Below, piece by piece: positions 1 to 9,921 of a DNA stretch of 27,157 nt. A model generated the notes under the pieces. It did no database searches and was not told the origin of the DNA. It saw only the letters and a list, made by a program, of their open reading frames with translations. The stretch covers positions 2,117,124 to 2,144,280 of the forward strand of contig BFEA01000170.1 in assembly GCA_003427395.1 (NCBI GenBank), written 5' to 3'. This stretch comes from Chara braunii. Taxonomy: Eukaryota; Streptophyta; Charophyceae; Charales; Characeae. Within the stretch, counting starts at the first letter, position 1. The number at the start of each line of letters is the position of its first letter. The position numbers and the translations under genes are program-made.

Positions 1-234
1 GTTTCAATCTGCCCTTGTTTTTTCTTTTTCTTTTTATTTTTGCATGTTATCACTGTGCCCGTTTTTTGCTTTTATTCTTTGTTCCGCAAAGTGCGCTCTT
101 TTAGTTTGTAGTGATGTGACAATATATATATATCGTCAAATAGATATATATATAACATCTGGTCTGAAAATTCAAAGTATGATTCTGAATGATTTGCCGA
201 GCATTACACTAGAATTTCATATCTTGACTTCACT
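1..234. other. Gene-free AT-rich flank
   Basis: No coding region is recognised here. The stretch is T-rich at its start and has a short (TA)n/(GATA)-like run near 122-152. The open frame beginning at 44 has no family resemblance and runs into the tandem repeat that follows. Confidence 0.6.
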
Positions 235-775
235 GTGGAAGCGCCTATGGAACCCGTGGGTAGAGTCTACGTCCCGTACGTGCGACCAGGCAATGGAGCA
301 GTGGGAGTCATGTCCTGGATTAGAGCGAAGTGTGCGACTACTGCCATGTCCGTGCGGTGTTGTGTGTGTGTGTGAGTATGAGTGAAGGAGAGCCTTGCAG
401 GGATGGGGTGGATATGGTTCCACTTTTGTACACTGTGTCAGAGGCTTGACTCTTGCAGCCAGGGGCGCCGGTTCGAATCCACGCAAGCACGGAGGAGGTC
501 TGAGGCCAGAAAGTATGGAAAGTATGGATCCATAACTACTGTGGAAACCACGGGTAGAGTTTACGTCCCATGTATGTGACCAGGCAATGGAGCAGTGGGG
601 GTAACATGCTGCTGGATTGGAGCGAAGTGTGCATCCACTGCCGCATTTATGTGCTGTTGTGTGCGTGTGTGAGTGGAGGACACTGCAGACTTGCAGGGTG
701 GGGTCGATATCACCCGCCGTGTCTTGGCCGTCTGAGGCCAGAAAGAAAGTATGGATCCACAACTACTTCTCTGTG
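235..775 (+). repeat. ~294-bp tandem repeat, about two copies
   Basis: Two diverged units follow each other. Each has a block starting with a GGGTAGAG-type sequence, then CAGGCAATGGAGCAGTGGG (at 287 and again at 581, period 294), a GAGCGAAGTGTGC block, a GTGTGTGTG run, and a TCTGAGGCCAGAAAG...GTATGGATCC block near 500-530 and 731-755. The second unit is shorter and lacks the B-box segment of the first. Open frames across it on both strands are repeat-driven and are not called as genes. Confidence 0.75.
421..500 (+). repeat. tRNA-like (SINE-type) segment with B-box
   Basis: Positions 470-480 read GGTTCGAATCC, a perfect match to the RNA polymerase III B-box consensus. About 42 bases upstream (428-443) lies a weak A-box-like stretch, and the text between (GAGGCTTGACTC...GCC) resembles the anticodon arm of tRNA-derived SINEs. 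The T-arm and acceptor stems do not pair, so this is not a functional tRNA. It is best read as the head of an old tRNA-derived SINE caught in the tandem repeat, or a chance B-box. Confidence 0.35.
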
Positions 776-1134
776 ATCAGGCTTTCGTTAAATGTTCCTC
801 AAAGACACTGGCGGGCGTTTACATAATGCATGGTCACTTGCATACCCCCTTGCGCTGACGCAGGTAAGCTATTACATACGCTGCCTGCGCTTGCCCAAGG
901 GTTCGTCCATGGTGTTGTATGTTGGGTCTAGACTATGATTGGTTTGCTTGCTGTTCTTGGTCCATGTTTGTTCTGATAGTAATTATTGTGCAGTTGTTTC
1001 CCTATCTCGTACAGCGCATCAACCAGACTCGTTGTCACTGTAGCTCAGCAGGTTTGAGCTGAGGATTGTATGGAAGAGATTGACGGTTTGAAAAATTGGA
1101 TCACATTGAACTAAGCAATGTACAGAGTGTTGTT
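776..1134. other. Gene-free stretch
   Basis: I see no gene, repeat or RNA here that I can support. A TAGCTCAGCAGG string at 1041-1052 looks like a tRNA A-box, but no cloverleaf can be folded around it. Confidence 0.5.
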
Positions 1135-1373
1135 GTCTATCCTCCTTGTCCATGGTCATGGGTATCTTGGTCTAACGGAACGGGATCCAGGTATTCACCC
1201 TGGGTTCGCTGCCATAGCAGTTACCTTAGTACGGGCTTATCGGGGTACCGAAACAGGCTCCAGGGTATTAGCTCTGGATTCAGTTGAGGCTTGCATAGCA
1301 GTTACCTTAGTTCAGACTTGTAGGGGTACTGGAACAGGTACTGGTCCAGAGGGTTCAAGTAGTGTGGCTGCCA
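1135..1373 (+). repeat. ~80-bp minisatellite, left part
   Basis: Three diverged units are visible. Those starting at 1216 and 1297 begin AGCAGTTACCTTAGT, continue with a GGGGTAC...GGAACAGG-type block and end TGCAT or GCCA; period about 81. The same unit resumes at 20086 on the far side of the LTR element (AGTTGTCACCTTAGTACAG). The array is therefore the pre-insertion target, cut in two by the element. Confidence 0.75.
1370..1373. repeat. Left target-site duplication GCCA
   Basis: GCCA lies immediately before the TG that starts the left long repeat, and GCCA again follows the last base of the right long repeat (20082-20085). Joining the flanks at this point restores a normal minisatellite unit. 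Four bases is short for a gypsy element, where 5 is usual. Confidence 0.5.
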
Positions 1374-3629
1374 TGACGCCCAACCTCACGCCCGACACGA
1401 CTTCCTGATCGGAGTGTACTTGGGCCTGGAAGTGCGAAAAGGGGTGTGCCAAGGATTTTAGGAAAGTGGGGGGTGGAGTCCCAGGTCGGAACTGAGATCT
1501 CTTGTGGCAAGCTCCAGGATACGAATGCAGGAGGGTAGGTGTAGACTGTAGTCCTGTTTTGCTTCGGGGAACAGAGCTACCGCCTCCGTCGGTTCCGCCG
1601 TCCGGGTCGGGGTCGTATCTGGTGCACTGTCGGGATGATATGGCTATCCCGCTGATTCGTCACCTGCCGACGTCGAACGTTGCAAATCTCTGAATCTGGG
1701 GTGGTTGGCCTCAATCGAAGATTGTGCGCCCGTCGTTCTTCCTCCAAGCGAGTTCGCCGAATGAAGCCGGAGGCTCGGTACTCGTGGTCCCTCAGACACT
1801 CTGAGCACGGGGGTTGGGGCCAATAAGGAGCGATTGTGAGCCAGGGGACGATGGTGAGGGAGTGATAGGGTAGGATGCGGTGATAAGGAGGGAATTCAGT
1901 CCCTAAGATAATGATCCCAGGCTCCATGAGGACGTAACACGTGTATGGGCTAGAGTAGCTGGGGAGATGGGGGTTACGTCCCAAGGCCTGGTCGAGGTCC
2001 TACTTGCAAATACATTCGTTCCTCGTCAAGTAGGGAAATTCCGGAGGTTCCGCCCAAGGTTGTGCAGACAAACAAGAGTGCTTCCAATATTCCCGGAATT
2101 CACGATCTCTCAAACACTCGCGGTAATTGAGAGGAAAGGGAACGTCGAAATTCATGCTGCAATTCGGGGTGGAAAACCAGCCATTCGGGAAATCAGTCGA
2201 GTTCAGGTTTCACAGACGCCCGTGTAGGCAGCGATCGTCTTCGGTCGAGCCTACACGTGCGTGCGCGGGACCTGTCCTTCGATCAGATAGGTGAACGCCA
2301 GCGGTTCGCGAGATGGATCATCCTATAGTGAGACAATCATCTAATCGTCTAGCATGCTTATCTAATTCATACATAAATAGAATCACGCCTATCATCCATG
2401 CATCTAGCTTACATACAATCCGAAGGAATCGAGGATCATGCAACAATTCTTTGGCCAATCAGCCTAGAGATCACACAAGGCTCGATCGCCGGTAACCAAT
2501 CAATCAGATTTGCCAATTCAAAAAGACAGAGACGAGGAGTGGGGAAAGACAATCCGCATGTCAGTCTCACTGTCTCCGAAGAAAGGAAGCAAGGAAAACG
2601 AAAAATCCGAGATGCCGATCAAACAAAAAGACAAGGGCGACTTGCGCCGAATACCAAAATTGCTCAGAAGGATGGAAGAGAAACATCAGCACAACATCCC
2701 GATCAAGGCAATCCGTCACCTCGCACCCACACAGAGTTGTCACCCCACTTAGTCCGAACATGCCAGCCAGGTTCGCCCGTGCGCCACAGTTCGTCGCGGC
2801 CCCACGTCAACCCCGCATGCCCAGCACCAGCTCGTCAAATTTCCCAACTCTCTACTCACCTTCCAACTCTTGCTCGTTAGCCGATCCTCTCGACCACGCT
2901 AACTCCTAGAATTCTTAGAAAGCAAGTTAATCGCGCTTGCAAAATTTATAGCATGCATGCTTGCGCGAGATACCCGGAGCTGTGCCTGAGTGGAAAAAGA
3001 AGGAGGAGGAAGTGTCTACGTCTGCATGCCAAGGCCGCGGCGTGGGGACGTAGCCTCACTCCACACATCGATCGAGTTATGCAAGCGTTCAGGCCAGTAG
3101 GACAGAGGACGAAGTACGCGCTCACAGGGACGCCACAAAAGATATAAAAAAACAGGACGATTACAGTTGCAATTATGCCCGCCAAAACAAAAGTTACAGT
3201 TACACACAAGGATTAAGGCGCGAAAAAGTCAGAAGACAGATCCTGGCGCGACAAAGCGTGCGCAAGCAAGAAGCGTCGTGCATCAAAAAATTGAGGCGCG
3301 ATTAAATTCCTAATCTAAATCCTAATTGCAAAGCCCGAGAGCCCATGGGGGCTCGACATCAGTTGAAAATTCAAAACGATTATCCCACCTGATGATCGCA
3401 CCAAAATTCTCATTTGCCACAGCAGAACAAGAAAGAAGCTATGGCAACAATTATCTTTCTCGCTCGCTAAGGCACGATCAACTACCAATCATCACAAGAT
3501 TACCCCAACCTCGATTCCGAAAAACAAGAAAAGCAAGGGCATCCATGTAATCCCGCGGAACCTCCCGATTCAACCCCCAAAGTAGCCTTGTGCAGAAAAT
3601 CGCATGGTTGCAAAAAACAGTTCGTCGCA
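1374..3629 (-). repeat. Long terminal repeat, left copy (3' LTR of minus-strand gypsy element)
   Basis: This ~2.26-kb block recurs in the same orientation at 17742-20081 with roughly nine bases in ten identical by eye. It is non-coding; open frames inside it have no family resemblance. Read on the minus strand it starts TGCGACGAACTG and ends GCGTCA, giving the usual TG...CA ends. The minus orientation is inferred from the gag and integrase remains beside it. It has a short TATAAAAAAA stretch (about 3140) that is deleted in the right copy, and it lacks the (CT)n insert of the right copy. No polypurine tract is seen next to 3629, which weakens the assignment. Confidence 0.75.
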
Positions 3630-4273
3630 TATGTGACGCCTAGGGGGTTCCTATCTTGAGCAAGCTCCTGCTTGCTCTTCCCATCGTCCGTCGATCTCGT
3701 GAGAAAGCACCAACAATCGACGAGGAGCCGACATGTGCCACTTACCGTGAGATGAGAGTGTGGAAGTCATCCAGGTGGCACCCGTGAACTTTGATCCTAG
3801 AGACTGTCGGGGAAGGGTAGCCTTATAGCAGGCGGGGGAGGAGGAGGGTGAACTTGCGGGAGCGGTGGCAGAAACCGACGGAGCTGCCGATCTCCAGTAG
3901 GGAGCCGGGTGTAGTGGACGGTGTGATGGATGCGAGGGAAACGGTGATCTTGATGAGGGAGCGAGGCGACGTAATCAGGATAGTGGTACAGAGGGTGCGG
4001 GGAATTGCGGCGTGGAAATTCTCATACTCTTCACATGCGGGGATGAAACCCGCGATTAGGCAGTAGACCTCTATATTATTATATTATTGTCGTGTCGTGC
4101 TAAAGAGAAGGATGTGGAGGGGAAAAGAAGTTACGAGAGAGTGAGTGGTGGCGTGCGTGAAAATGGTGGCGATGAGGTGGGTAGAGTAGAGTTGGTGGAA
4201 GAGAGAAGGTGGGAAAGGATGCCAGTTAGAAGGGAACGGAGAGCGGCCCTCGAGCTGATGAAGGGTGAGGTAA
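3630..4273 (-). other. 3' internal region of the gypsy element, decayed
   Basis: This lies between the stop of the extra ORF (4274) and the LTR. On the minus strand about 4060-3850 translates to a hydrophobic/serine-threonine stretch that reads like coding sequence (it includes YENFHAAIPRT and CHRSRKFTL) but has no start and is not continuous with the ORF before it. It may be the displaced C-terminal part of that ORF. The last 220 bases hold nothing recognisable; a GGAAGAGCAAGCAGGAG purine run is too far from the LTR to be a convincing polypurine tract. Confidence 0.4.
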
Positions 4274-5790
4274 TCAAGGGGCTGGCGAGATAACGACCGG
4301 GGACGAAGCCCGAGTGCCTATGCGAACGCTAGGCTGTGGTGGTGGAGAGGATTGAGCCGGCGAAGAACTCCTTCTACGGCGTCTGCTTCTGGGTCCCTCC
4401 GCGGTGGCGACGCCATCTCCTCCGGGCTTCTCCTGTGGTGAGTCTGGATTGCGCGTCGGATCGCCTTGTAGTAGCCACGCGGCTGGTCTGGTCGATTCGT
4501 CCACTAGCTGCTTTCCTTTTGCCCTTTCCCGCCTCTTCTGAGTTGTGGCTTCGTCTTCCTCCTCACTCCATTCATTGGAACTATCTGATCCGCCCAACTC
4601 ACTTTCTTCCAGCTCGCCCTCAGACTCGTGGTAATCGGGTTCTTCCGATCCTGCCCCGGAGTGTTCCTTTACTTCTTTGTTCGCCTCTTCTCTCTCTTCC
4701 TCCTCTTCGTCTACCTCTCCTTCTGCTTCCACCCTTTCGGTGATCGGATCCCACAAGGTGAGATCGGTCACGTCAATGACCAGATAGTAGCCCGATGAGG
4801 TGTAGTAGGAGTTGTCTTGGTCGAGCTCCGTACACGTGGACCACATCAGATGCGGTACGAACGTACGGGTGAGCGCCGTCGATGTGGTCCGCTTGTCACA
4901 GCGCAACAAGATATCCAAAGGAAGATCGTCCAGGAGTTGCGCCAGAAACTCCAAGATCTCGCTTGTGATTGGCTCCAAATGGTCGTCCCTCACCTTTCCG
5001 AACAGAATCCCCAACAGCTCCCCTTCCGTGTTCGTTCTCCACGCTTGAATTATCAACAGCTCCACTTCATCATCGGGGACTTCGTCCTCTTTGTCCTTAT
5101 CGGCCGGCTCCGCCAAATGGAATATCACTTTGAGAAGGCAAAAGCCGAGCGAGGCGTACACATTCCACCACTCCGCCTAGTTGTCGGCGTCAAGGATCGG
5201 CACGTCCAATTGCCTGATCCGAAAAGAGAGAGGGACGTCCGTAGCGGACTGCCAAAAGGTAGGGAGATCAGAGGGAAGCCCGAAGGTCGAGAGGCAGAGC
5301 CGGTTCATTGAGGCAGCGTAAAGGGAAGAAGCTCCGGGAGGATGACATCTGGCGTAGTGAGAGAGAATCTGAGCTGGCTGAGGTCGATGTCGTTGGTGGA
5401 GTCGATCCGATCGCCTGGCCGAGCTAACAGCTGGACCCACACACCCATGAGGTCCCGTGCCCAAAGTCATAGCTATTAGAGGGTGCCTATATGAGCTAAC
5501 GGATGCAACGTCGTAAGATCGCCGGTGAATGCAACGATCACTGTCACATGGCTGATGCCTGGTGGAGACAGCCGCAGAAAGGCCGACACCTCGACCAACA
5601 CCCGCATCTGATCGTTGGTCCGCGCAAACTGAAATTTTGTCGCCGTGTGGATGGCCGCCGTACTGAAGAGAGCTGCGAAACGGAGCAGATCGGGACTTAA
5701 TCGTGGTCGCTGTACCTGCCGAATCGACGAAATATGTCCCCGAGGTCTCATTAGACGCTCGCTGATGACCTGCTCGGTATAAAAGCTCAT
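4274..5790 (-). pseudogene. Extra 3' ORF of the gypsy element, acidic, broken
   Basis: An ORF starts at ATG 5790, and that ATG overlaps the stop of the preceding integrase frame (ATGA). It reads well to about 5479, meets a cluster of stops (5478-5467), reads again as protein-like sequence to about 5312, then continues after a frameshift. One in-frame TAG (5179-5177) separates that part from a 295-codon open stretch ending at 4274. The N-terminal half is alpha/beta-like; the part from about 4730 to 4560 is a long Glu/Asp-rich run, followed by a basic, Ser/Pro-rich tail with an RSRRRRRS cluster. I do not recognise the family. No signal peptide or membrane span is evident, so an envelope-type role is not supported. 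Its position 3' of integrase matches the additional ORFs known from some large plant gypsy lineages. Confidence 0.55.
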
Positions 5791-6480
5791 GGCGATGGGG
5801 GAGGAGGTAGAAACAAAGGTCGAGAGGAAGGAGAATAAGAGTATTTGAGTTCGAGATCGTCGCCTTCCTCTTCAGAATCGAAGGACGACGTGGACGAGGG
5901 GAGGGACGGAGAAGGAGGTAAGGGACGAAGATAGGACATGTGTTGAATGATCGGTCGAGCTGATCAGCTTCCCGAGACCTCCGGCGCAAGTCGCACCGTG
6001 TTCACTCCACTAGGACCGAGCTCGACTACACGAAATCGCCCGAAGAATCTTGTCGCTAACTTGCGGTAGCGAGCACATTTCCTTACCTGCACAATGTCCC
6101 CTAATTTATACTGGGGCCGAGGCCCGGCGTTCCCGTTTCGGGCCTCATAGCTCCGGACCTGTCATCCGTGGGCCGTTTCGGTCATCTCCTTTCAGGCCAA
6201 TCGGGGAGGGCTTTTTCCATTAATTCTAAGTGGCGTTGAGCCTTGTCCTTGACCGTCGCCCTCGTGGCTCGTCACGCAAGGGTTGTCTCATCGTGCAGGC
6301 TTGGCAGAGCTATGCAGGCCGGACTATTGGTCCGTAGCTGAAAATGGGTCAGGCCGGTGGACTCATGGGGTGTCTTGTCTGCCACTCGATTCCATTTCTC
6401 TGGGGGACGGTCTCCATTCAACTATTTCCCGTTGCTCGTTCATTGGGCGGATGGTTCTGATCATTCCCAGTCCTGGGTAA
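5787..6480 (-). pseudogene. Integrase C-terminal remnant (Ty3/gypsy pol)
   Basis: Minus-strand frames give the end of a gypsy integrase. One frame (about 6414-6182) reads EKWNRVADKTPHESTGLTHF, then a TGA (6274-6272), then TRATVKDKAQRHLELMEKAL. After a frameshift near 6186 another frame reads QYKLGDIVQVRK...KLATRFFGRFRVVELGPSG and PIIQHMSYLRPLP. This is the usual order: linker after the catalytic core, the KLGDxV...FxGPFxVVE SH3-like C-terminal domain, then the HVSxLRP-type tail. A short piece of the catalytic-core end may begin near 6480. In-frame stops stand at 6164-6162 and 5966-5964. The frame ends in a TGA (5789-5787) overlapping the start of the extra ORF. Protease, reverse transcriptase, RNase H and most of the integrase core are absent, so this is a deletion derivative. 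Confidence 0.8.
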
Positions 6481-6638
6481 CCCAGAGAGATGTATTGATC
6501 AAGCGGGATAAGTTCCGCATCGTCCTCGGTGGTAACCATCGCACTCACCCCTCCTTCGGTCTCCTCAATCATTGTGCCTACTCTTCCTGGTTCATTGGCC
6601 ACTGGTGTTGCTGCCATGTGGGCGGCTCCTACCCGGAC
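6363..6638 (-). pseudogene. Post-gag fragment in the gag reading frame
   Basis: The gag frame stays open after the TAG at 6641-6639 as far as 6363. It starts with an Ala/Val/Thr-rich linker (VRVGAAHMAATPVANEP) and then an acidic stretch. No DTG/DSG protease active site is present. Towards its end IRPMNEQREIVEW is reminiscent of the HPQTNGQxE segment at the end of an integrase core. If so, the large pol deletion junction lies between about 6600 and 6480. The last part overlaps integrase sequence read in another frame. Confidence 0.45.
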
Positions 6639-7709
6639 CTACGTCGGTCGCTTGGGGCATTCCCGTGCTACCTGGCCGGGCTGGTGACACGTGTAACAGA
6701 TGCCTAAATTAGCCGCCGCACCGCCCACAGCTTGAGCGGGGGTTGTTGCTTGTGTTATGGGAGCAACTCGAATGACAATAGGGCACATTGATCGCATCAG
6801 GGATTCTATTCATGCATTACGCTCACGATGTTCTTTCTTGCTTTCTTGCATCAAGCTAACCTGTGTTCGAGTTAGCTTCAGTATGGCGTTTGACTCACTT
6901 GGTTTCGCGGGGGGATCTAGGGGAGGCGCAGGTGGGGGAGGCGTAGGTGTGACCATCACAGACAGTCCCGTGGCTGTGTCTGGTATCAATCTTAGGTAAA
7001 TAACGGGGCCGGAGACGAAGGCCATGTTTTCAAATTTGTTTTGGAGCGCAGCTAAATTGGCCTTCGCTCTGGCCAATTCCGAAGAGTCCCCTTCCTTGGC
7101 GTGGTCTTCCCCTTCTAAAAAGCTAGCAGCAAACTTTTTCTTCATTTTTTCCGCAGCGTCCATGATTTGTTGCATGGTGTGGTTCATGGGGGAGAACTGC
7201 TTTCGCAATTTCGTCCTCATTGTACGACTCCGAAGCACATCGATGAACAGATCCCTCATTGTATGACTCCGAACTGCTTTCGCAATTTTGCCCTCATTGT
7301 ACGACTCGGAAGCACATCGATGAACAAATCCCTCCTTAACAAACAACCTAAAGAACCTATTGCGGTATTCAGCAACGGATTTGAGGGGCTTCTGGACTCG
7401 ATCTTTAATCATGCAGAAGGTCTGCTGAGGGTGGATGTAATCAAATCGGTTTAAGAAGTCTCTTTTGAAGGTCGGGAGATCTACCCAAACATAAGTAGTA
7501 AACCAATGGTGCGCATCCCCTCCCAACCTGGCGGGGATGTTGATCCTGGCCTCATCATTGTCGTATTGTTGTGCACGCAGCGTGGCTAGCCATGCTCCGG
7601 CCAGATGATGTGCAAGGTCAAAGAGATAATATAGATCAGGCGGGGTCGCCGGTGCGCGTGCTTAAGGGGCTGGGGCCCCACCAACATTTGGTGCCGGGTT
7701 GGCATTCAT
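6639..7709 (-). pseudogene. gag: Ty3/gypsy gag polyprotein remnant with zinc knuckle
   Basis: This would be the structural capsid/nucleocapsid protein of the retrotransposon. ATG 7709 opens MNANPAPNVGGAPAP, followed by an in-frame TAA (7664-7662). The same frame then runs through the Retrotrans_gag-type region: LAGAWLATLRAQQYDNDEAR, LGGDAHHWFTTYVWVDLPTF and KSVAEYRNRFFRLF. A coiled-coil-like Lys/Glu/Ala segment (AAEKMKKKFAAS) and a Pro-rich linker follow. A second in-frame stop, TGA (6812-6810), precedes the nucleocapsid motif CYTCHQPGQVAREC (6698-6657), a CX2CX4HX4C knuckle with Gln in place of His. A third stop, TAG (6641-6639), follows. A 77-bp tandem duplication sits at 7194-7345. The family call is secure; the gene cannot make a full protein. 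Confidence 0.85.
7194..7345 (+). repeat. 77-bp tandem duplication inside gag
   Basis: GAACTGCTTTCGCAATTT begins at 7194 and again at 7271, and the following ~65 bases match closely (CATTGTACGACTC, GAAGCACATCGATGAACA). Because 77 is not a multiple of three, the two copies are read in different frames within the single open gag frame. Confidence 0.9.
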
Positions 7710-7856
7710 ATTGGTGGCCTGCCGACCTGCCGATCTACTCCTGGTTATTATAGGGTCGCGTTGAAGCGCGTTCCTCTGCCTAGAACGTCCTCTGTTCGCC
7801 AGATTGTGCCTTATATCCTACCTGATTGGCAATCTATGGGCTTGCCACGTGTCGGC

Positions 7857-7868
7857 TCCGATACCAAC
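7857..7868 (-). promoter_or_regulatory. Candidate primer-binding site (initiator-Met tRNA)
   Basis: The minus strand reads TGGTATCGGAGC, one base away from the TGGTATCAGAGC primer site typical of plant LTR retrotransposons primed by initiator-Met tRNA. It stands 148 bases upstream of the gag ATG at 7709, on the correct strand. Immediately upstream on the minus strand is GTCGGGAGTGAGGT, matching GTCGGGCGTGAGGT at the inner part of the left LTR's end (about 1383-1396). An LTR boundary here is plausible. Confidence 0.6.
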
Positions 7869-7883
7869 CTCACTCCCGACGTT

Positions 7884-9495
7884 ATCGGTGCGAATACCCT
7901 TACAAGGGTATCCGCCCTCGGTTTTGCACGCGACAAAAAATAACTTGGTTTAAAGTTTAAGTATACTGTGTTAGGCGCGGTTGTACCTGTTGTTTACGCC
8001 GACTGGATGGTTGGCTAGAAATAAAGAGTGTGTGGGCGCGTATACTTAAGGCTCGCGTGATCTTTTCTCTTGTTGATGACTGGAGAGTCGGCGCGGTTGC
8101 CGGCCAAATTCTTAGTTCTGATTAAACTAGGATTAAATGATACATTATTTTTTATTGATATGTTTGACTGGGGTTTGTGCGTACGTACAGAGGACAACGT
8201 CCACAAAGTCACAATTTTGTATAGCCGCGCGGTGGACGCGGAAGGTTCAGTGGGCGCAGGTTTAGTTGGTAGACCGAGACGTGGCTCTGAGACGTTTCAG
8301 TAGACTGGTGCGCCACGTGGTATCCGCTTGTATAGGCTACCGCTTGTGCTAGAATCAACCTTGGGCCTAGCCCTATTGGTTACGATGTCGGACTTTCAAT
8401 AGGGAGATTCGGGGATCAAGGCCAGTAGCGACAGCATAGGAGTATTGGAACGGCGTGGGGAGGCCAAGGGGTTGAGGGCCCGGCGGGGCTATCCCCTTTG
8501 GTTTTGCCGTCAACGGAGTTCGGAGCGGTGCTAGCCGTCCTTTCTTTCCGTCCGTCGCTTTCTGGCGATTAAATATTTTTAAATATTTTATTATTTCGCA
8601 TCGTATTATTTTTATGCTCCGGGGTTCCTTGAGTCGGACACAACATCGGATCAGGGGCCGTCACGGCAGTCGAGGACCTTGAGCATGCGCTTCTTTTTGG
8701 CCGACCTACGGGTTTTCGCGTGTTCGGAATGCCGGCGAAAATTTCTTTGTTCCGCACGTTTGGAAATTTAGACCGGATAGGTCAAAACACGTAGAAGCGG
8801 TGTGGACCGAGGTCATAGCTTCCCTCGCTCCCATTTGGAGAGCGTCGATAGTCGAAAGTGGAAGGGAGTTGGAGAATGTTCTAAGCCGGCCTGTGGGGCT
8901 GTAGCTCGAGGGTGGCAGGGGTCGCTACGCATGCACCGTCTGCCAGCCATGATCTGCTGAGGAAAGACTGAATGTGAGCATGCCTGGTGAGACCCGAAAA
9001 GATGGTGGATCGTGCCCAGGCGCAGTGGCTCGACAGCGGCCCGGGGCGCTGTTGGGAGGCCACAGCGGCGCCGCGGCAAGTTGCAGGTCGCGGGGAACCC
9101 CTTTCCACGCCGGCTTTTCAAAGTTCTCCTTTGAATACTTGCTACTACCACAAAGAGCGGCACTAGGACCTGCTTCACGGGGCTTAGGCTGCTGGCTGTG
9201 CAGCAAGCCTGGCGCCCTCTAGCCGCCGCGATGCCAAGAATCACTACCGCGACCCTGTATAGGTCGCACGCTGCAGCAATAACGAGGTTCTGGGCTTGTC
9301 AACTCGACAGGTGAGCTGTTACATCCGCTTTTGCAGATTTTGGCTTTGTAAGACCGGAACGTTGAGGCTTGCATTGATCAACACCCTTCGAGGAGCCAGT
9401 GGAGGATTCTCAACACATCAGGACAGCGGGGGGCAGCAACGGGAGGGCCGAGCCCGGACGGGAAGCTGTGGCAGGTGCGCGCGAGGTAAGAAGGA
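7884..9495. other. Gene-free stretch right of the primer site
   Basis: No coding region is recognised. 7884-8400 has no second copy in the window, so it is not supported as an LTR of its own. It includes an inverted pair around a G/C-rich centre (CCAAGGGG near 8463 and CCCCTTTGG near 8495) and an AT-rich patch at 8570-8620. 8800-9250 is GC-rich with long open frames on both strands, but none has a family resemblance and they mirror one another, as expected of composition-driven frames. Confidence 0.5.
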
Positions 9496-9717
9496 AGCCG
9501 GAGATGGCGAGGAACGATGATGAAGAGAGGGAGAGAGTGTTGATCTCGCCCGCTTCTTGCTGAGGGAGGACTTGAATCGGGGGTTTTTGGGCCTGGTGAC
9601 CCCGATTCTGAGGTCAGAATCACTAAAAAGTTAGTAAAGGACGAAGCAGAAGGTAAAATGGCTGCACATAGGTAGCACGAAGGAGTGGTTATGGGAGAAC
9701 AAAGAAGACGGTTCTCA

Positions 9718-9921
9718 CCCGATTCTTGATGGAATCGGGCGAACCAAGAACCGTTCCTGGGGTTTTAAGAGCCAGCGACCATGAATCTGTGGCTAGATTA
9801 GGTTGTAGGTTAGTAAAATAGGAGTTAATAGAGAAAGTAATTGCGCAGAGAGATGGCAGAGACGAATATGAAGGAAGCAGATGATGCAAAACTCACCCGA
9901 TCTTTAATGAAATCGGGTGAG
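9718..9921. repeat. Two ATCGGG hairpins in diverged ~180-bp repeats
   Basis: CCCGATT...AATCGGG (9718-9739, 7-bp stem) and CTCACCCGAT...ATCGGGTGAG (9892-9921, perfect 10-bp stem) occur about 175 bases apart in similar surroundings (TCACCCGAT, a GGAATCGGG-type arm, nearby AGATGGCRGAG). A weaker third relative lies near 9540-9590. No coding potential is recognised. Confidence 0.55.

Noticed and set aside
217-762. 181-codon minus-strand open frame
   Set aside because: It spans two tandem repeat units and its protein is a repeated His/Thr/Ser-rich sequence mirroring the DNA repeat; no domain.
1034-1105. Possible tRNA gene (TAGCTCAGCAGG A-box at 1041 with GGTTTGA 44 bases later)
   Set aside because: The spacing fits a tRNA, but the acceptor and T stems do not pair and the B-box is poor.
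1577-1984. Open frames within the long repeats (also 17648-18079, 18206-18595, 2398-2880)
   Set aside because: They lie in the LTR, are not equally open in the other copy and have no family resemblance.
7869-8345. A separate LTR directly beside the primer-binding site
   Set aside because: No second copy exists in the window and no TG...CA boundary fits the primer site.
8569-8620. AT-rich patch as replication origin or promoter
   Set aside because: Only base composition supports it; no motif or neighbouring gene.
8813-9244. Overlapping open frames on both strands of a GC-rich block
   Set aside because: Several frames are open at once on both strands, as expected from base composition; no recognisable motif.
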